Part shown: one piece after another, positions 3,735 to 6,174 of the stretch | Numbering within the stretch: the first letter of the stretch is position 1 | Layout of the letters: each line of letters starts with the position of its first letter | NCBI GenBank assembly: GCA_905214175.1 | Contig: CAJMLD010000098.1 | Span: 1-6,174, forward strand | Source of the DNA: an uncultured bacterium | GTDB lineage: Bacteria > Actinomycetota > Coriobacteriia > Coriobacteriales > Atopobiaceae | Reading direction: 5' to 3' | Length of the DNA: 6,174 nucleotides | The notes under the pieces: model-generated | The model's database searches: none | What the model was told of the DNA's origin: nothing | What the model saw: only the letters and a program-made list of their open reading frames with translations | Made by a program: the position numbers and the translations under genes

Positions 3735-6014
3735 CTACTGGCCTTGTGTCCCTCCGGTGTTGGTGCCCGTGTTTGTCCCGGTGTTCTGGCTGGGGTTGGT
3801 TTCGGTGTTGGAATTCTCTCCCGTGTTTGTCCCGGTATTCTGGCTGTTGCCGCCGTTGCCGTTCCCGCCGTTGCCGTTCCCGCCGTTGCCGTTCCCGTTC
3901 CCGCCGTTGCCGCCCGTACCGGTACCGGAGTTGGTCTCGGTATTGTTGGTGTTTGTCTCGGTCTTCTCGGTAGTGGTGCTGGTCGTGGACTCCGTACTGG
4001 TGGAGTTGGTGGTGGTGCTGTTGCTGACGGTGTTCCACGACGAGCTCGAGTTGGTGGAGACGGGGGTGCCCACAAAGTCCCAGGAGCTGTTGTCCTTGTA
4101 GGTCACGGTCTCGGTGGACTTGGGGAACTCTTCGCGGTCCACGCCCTTGAGGACGGTGTTCATGTAGTTGGTCCAGATGGGCTGCGCCGTGGTGGGCGTC
4201 GTGGCAAGCGCCCCCTTGTAGTGGGCTGCCTGGTTGTTGTCGCGGTTGCCGCACCAGACCGTGGTGGTGAGCTGCGGAGTGAAGCCGCAGAACCAGAGGT
4301 TGTCGGCCTTATCCGAGGTACCGGTCTTGCCGCCCACGGGCTGGTCTGCGGTGAAGTAGTTGTGCACGTAGCTCGTGGTGTAGCCCGCGTCCACAACGCC
4401 CTCGAGGACCTCGCGCGCATCCTGGGCCACGCCCTCGTCGATGACCTGCTCGGGATCGTCCTCGTGCTCGTAGACCGTGTTGCCGTTGCGGTCCTCGATC
4501 TTGGTGATGGCGATGGCGTCGCGGTGCACGCCGTTGGTTGCAAAGACGCTGTAGGCCTCGCACATCTCGAGCGGCGTGACGCCCGAGGAGCCAAGGACCA
4601 GCGAGGGGACGGACTGGAGGTCCGAGTCGATGCCCATGAGGTGGGCCGTCTCGATGAGCTTGTCAACGCCAACGGCCATGACCACCTGCGCGTAGCCGGT
4701 GTTGGACGAGAGCTCGGTCGCGCGCGCAAGGCTCACGTAGCCGTACTGTGCGTTCTCGTAGTTGTGCGGCGTCCAGGTGGACGTGATCTGCATGGGGGAG
4801 TTGCAGTTGAGAATCACCGACGGGTTCATGCCGTCGATCATGGCAGCCATGAGCATGAACGGCTTGAAGCTGGAGCCTGCCTGTCGCTGGCTTATCGCGA
4901 GGTTGATGGAGCTTTGGCCCTGGCTCTCGTCGTATCCGTAGTTGGTGCCGCCCACCATGGCCACGATGTGCCCGTTGGTGTTGTCGATGGAGACAAGCGC
5001 CGCAGAGAGCTCGTCGTTGCCGGAGCCGGAGACCAGGTTGTCCACGGCATCCTCTGCCGCCTGCTGCTTGTCGGGCTCGAGGGTGGTGTAGACGCGCAGA
5101 CCGCCCTTGAGAATGGTGTCGTTGTCGAAGTCGATCTGGAGGAGCGTCTTCACGTAGTCGGTGAAGTAGGGATAGGAGCCAGAGACCTCGTCCTGCAGCG
5201 AGCCGGGGTTAAGGGTGAGCTCCTCGGTGGTGGCCTCGTTGTACTCGTCCTGCGTGATGTCGCCCATCTCAAGCATGTTGCCCAGGACCTTGTTGCGGCG
5301 CTCGACGCAGGCGTCGGGGTTCACGAAGGGGTCGTAGTAGGAGGGGGAGTTGGGAATGCCCACAAGCGTTGCGGCCTCGGCCAGCGTGAGCTCGCTCGCG
5401 TCCTTGTTGAAGTAGGTGACGCTTGCGGCTTCGATGCCGTAGGCGCCCTCGCCGTAGTTGATGGTGTTGAGGTACATGTTGAGGATCTGGTCCTTGGAGT
5501 ACGTCTTCTCCATCTGGATGGCGATGTAGGCCTCGCGCACCTTGCGCTTGAGGGTCTGGTCGAACTGCTCGGACGAGAGGACCGTGTTCCTCACGAGCTG
5601 CTGGGTGATGGTGGAGGCGCCCTCGGAGCGGCCGCTGAGCTGGCTCGCGATGGCGCGCAGGATGCCCTGGGGGTCAACGCCGTTGTGCTGGTAGAAGCGC
5701 TCGTCCTCGACGTCGACCGTACCCTCCTTCACGTAGTCCGAGACGTCATCGAGCGTGACGGAGCGACGGTTCTGGAGGTAGTACTCCGCAATCTCGGTGC
5801 CATCGGCTGCGTAGACGATGGTGGGCTCTGCCACGAGGTAGGCGTCTGCCGACTCGTAGTCGGGCAGGTCCTGGAGCCAAGAGTCGACCACGGCGCCCAG
5901 GGAGATGGCGAGTGCCAATGCAAAGAGTGCTATGAAGCCAAACACGCCGGCGATGCCAAATCCGACGGCGTGCGTACTTGCGTGCTTGCGAGCCCTGCGG
6001 GTTCTGATGCCCAT
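3735..6014 (-). CDS. Class A penicillin-binding protein (PBP1A family, bifunctional transglycosylase/transpeptidase)
   Basis: 759 residues. Polymerises lipid II into glycan strands and crosslinks the stem peptides at the outer face of the membrane; target of beta-lactams. A basic N-terminus (RTRRARKH) precedes one signal-anchor helix at about 17-40. The GT51 domain spans about 60-235: VEDERFYQHNGVD at 102-114 with catalytic Glu103, GASTITQQLVRN at 132-143, KRKVREAYIAIQMEK at 156-170 and ILNMYLNTINYGEGAYGI at 177-194. The transpeptidase domain spans about 300-625: SSFK with nucleophile Ser381 and Lys384, SSN at 436-438 and KTGT at 563-566. All catalytic motifs are intact. The tail 640-759 is low-complexity: Ser/Thr/Asn-rich, then Gly/Asn repeats (about 701-723), then Asn/Thr/Gly. 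There is no PASTA domain. The ATG at 6014 is chosen because AGGAGGT lies directly upstream; the in-frame GTG at 6035 has no ribosome binding site. Monocistronic by appearance, with its own -10 box and terminator. Confidence 0.95.
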   Translation of the reverse strand: MGIRTRRARKHASTHAVGFGIAGVFGFIALFALALAISLGAVVDSWLQDLPDYESADAYLVAEPTIVYAADGTEIAEYYLQNRRSVTLDDVSDYVKEGTVDVEDERFYQHNGVDPQGILRAIASQLSGRSEGASTITQQLVRNTVLSSEQFDQTLKRKVREAYIAIQMEKTYSKDQILNMYLNTINYGEGAYGIEAASVTYFNKDASELTLAEAATLVGIPNSPSYYDPFVNPDACVERRNKVLGNMLEMGDITQDEYNEATTEELTLNPGSLQDEVSGSYPYFTDYVKTLLQIDFDNDTILKGGLRVYTTLEPDKQQAAEDAVDNLVSGSGNDELSAALVSIDNTNGHIVAMVGGTNYGYDESQGQSSINLAISQRQAGSSFKPFMLMAAMIDGMNPSVILNCNSPMQITSTWTPHNYENAQYGYVSLARATELSSNTGYAQVVMAVGVDKLIETAHLMGIDSDLQSVPSLVLGSSGVTPLEMCEAYSVFATNGVHRDAIAITKIEDRNGNTVYEHEDDPEQVIDEGVAQDAREVLEGVVDAGYTTSYVHNYFTADQPVGGKTGTSDKADNLWFCGFTPQLTTTVWCGNRDNNQAAHYKGALATTPTTAQPIWTNYMNTVLKGVDREEFPKSTETVTYKDNSSWDFVGTPVSTNSSSSWNTVSNSTTTNSTSTESTTSTTTEKTETNTNNTETNSGTGTGGNGGNGNGNGGNGNGGNGNGGNSQNTGTNTGENSNTETNPSQNTGTNTGTNTGGTQGQ
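3766..3846 (-). repeat. Duplicated 27-bp segment, 54 bp apart, in the PBP tail
   Basis: 3766-3792 and 3820-3846 are identical except for one base. They encode the repeated SQNTGTNTG-type peptide in the last 40 residues. The 54-bp period equals 18 codons, so gain or loss of a copy keeps the frame. Confidence 0.8.
3851..3895 (-). repeat. Three perfect 15-bp tandem repeats in the PBP tail
   Basis: CGCCGTTGCCGTTCC (as read on the + strand) occurs three times in a row and is followed by partial copies to about 3911. It encodes the Gly/Asn run of the tail. In-frame repeats of this type are prone to strand slippage, so tail length may vary between strains. Confidence 0.9.
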
Positions 6015-6017
6015 GGA

Positions 6018-6024
6018 ACCTCCT
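6018..6024 (-). promoter_or_regulatory. Ribosome binding site of the PBP gene
   Basis: AGGAGGT, a perfect anti-16S match on the - strand, directly before ATG 6014 (three bases between). It decides the start against the GTG at 6035. Confidence 0.85.
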
Positions 6025-6045
6025 CGTGTGGACACAATCGCTCAC

Positions 6046-6051
6046 ATTATA
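6046..6051 (-). promoter_or_regulatory. Candidate -10 box of the PBP gene
   Basis: A perfect TATAAT on the - strand, about 31 bases before the chosen ATG, giving a leader of about 25 bases. No TTGACA-like -35 is present at 16-18 bp spacing; the expected place is taken by one arm of the inverted repeat at 6061-6102. Confidence 0.5.
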
Positions 6052-6060
6052 GGGAATGGG

Positions 6061-6102
6061 CCTTGTCGGCTTGTGTCCGTTCTGCGTGCACACAAGGCAA
6101 GG
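6061..6102. repeat. Interrupted inverted repeat upstream of the PBP promoter
   Basis: CTTGTGT (6070-6076) is the exact complement of ACACAAG (6090-6096). Further out, CCTT (6061-6064) matches AAGG (6099-6102) across a small internal loop. The left arm covers the -35 position of the PBP -10 box, so the repeat could be a regulator binding site. No protein is implied by the sequence itself. Confidence 0.4.
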
Positions 6103-6110
6103 GACAAACG

Positions 6111-6134
6111 AAAAGAGCGCCAAAGTATGGCTCT
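6111..6134 (-). terminator. Weak terminator-like hairpin on the - strand
   Basis: On the - strand AGAGCC (6134-6129) pairs with GGCGCTCT (6121-6114), leaving one bulged G, around an ATACTTT loop, and is followed by TTTT (6114-6111). It would end a - strand gene lying beyond 6174. No such gene is visible, and the stem is short, so this is tentative. Confidence 0.35.
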
Positions 6135-6174
6135 GAGGAGATGCGTCTTCCGGCAGCAACTTGCTCAGCTAGAG
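6135..6174. other. Right edge, nothing assignable
   Basis: Forty bases with no recognisable coding or RNA sequence. Short open frames run through on both strands but cannot be judged at this length. Confidence 0.5.

Noticed and set aside
3690..4729. Long open frames in the other frames over the PBP gene
   Set aside because: They overlap a complete, motif-bearing PBP and translate to Arg/Pro/Ser/Thr- or Gln/His-rich strings typical of shadow frames in high-GC DNA.
6028..6049. lac-operator-like TGTGAGCG upstream of the PBP gene
   Set aside because: Only one half-site matches and nothing links the gene to LacI-type control; probably coincidence.
6150..6174. D-arm-like TTGCTCAGCTAGAG at the right edge, suggesting a tRNA start
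   Set aside because: It lacks the conserved GG of the D loop, and the window ends before any anticodon arm can be checked.

Overview
The window is about 62-65% GC by eye. It looks like chromosomal DNA from a high-GC Gram-positive bacterium. The set of genes fits Actinomycetota of the class Coriobacteriia (Olsenella/Collinsella/Atopobium-like): a lactobacillus-type proline iminopeptidase, a Gram-positive-type UppP, an ArgR/AhrC repressor and a class A penicillin-binding protein with a long Ser/Thr/Asn/Gly tail. This taxonomic placement is inference from protein style and base composition; no marker gene is present.

Left part, + strand (1-1437). The first ~56 bases are poorer in GC and do not continue the reading frame of the gene that follows. 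From about 57 to 473 runs the C-terminal half of undecaprenyl-diphosphatase (uppP), which lacks its N-terminal half. A complete proline iminopeptidase (517-1437) follows on the same strand after 43 bases. Between the iminopeptidase and the next gene, which converges on it, lies an array of four 61-bp tandem repeats (1451-1694). Each junction between repeats can fold into a 10-bp hairpin.

Middle. On the - strand (2753-1710) is a membrane-anchored protein with an Arg/Gly-rich cytoplasmic head and an extracellular C39-like (papain-fold) domain. The expected catalytic Cys of that domain is Ser, so it is probably a pseudoenzyme. A divergent intergenic region of about 370 bp separates it from argR (3128-3562, + strand), the arginine-responsive repressor. 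That region holds candidate -10 boxes facing both ways and a small hairpin in the argR leader. A strong 13-bp hairpin (3658-3688) separates argR from the convergent PBP gene and can serve as terminator for both.

Right part, - strand (6014-3735). A complete bifunctional class A penicillin-binding protein (GT51 transglycosylase plus transpeptidase) ends in a ~120-residue low-complexity tail encoded partly by 15-bp tandem repeats. Upstream of it are a -10 box, a long inverted repeat and a weak terminator-like hairpin, which may end a further - strand gene outside the window.

How the genes relate: uppP recycles the undecaprenyl carrier and the PBP polymerises and crosslinks the lipid II built on it, so two genes serve the cell wall. 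They sit in different transcription units, and there is no evidence of one integrated system. The most notable items are the structured 61-bp repeat array, the Cys-to-Ser C39-like protein and the break inside uppP. I see no defence system, CRISPR, prophage or complete transposon.
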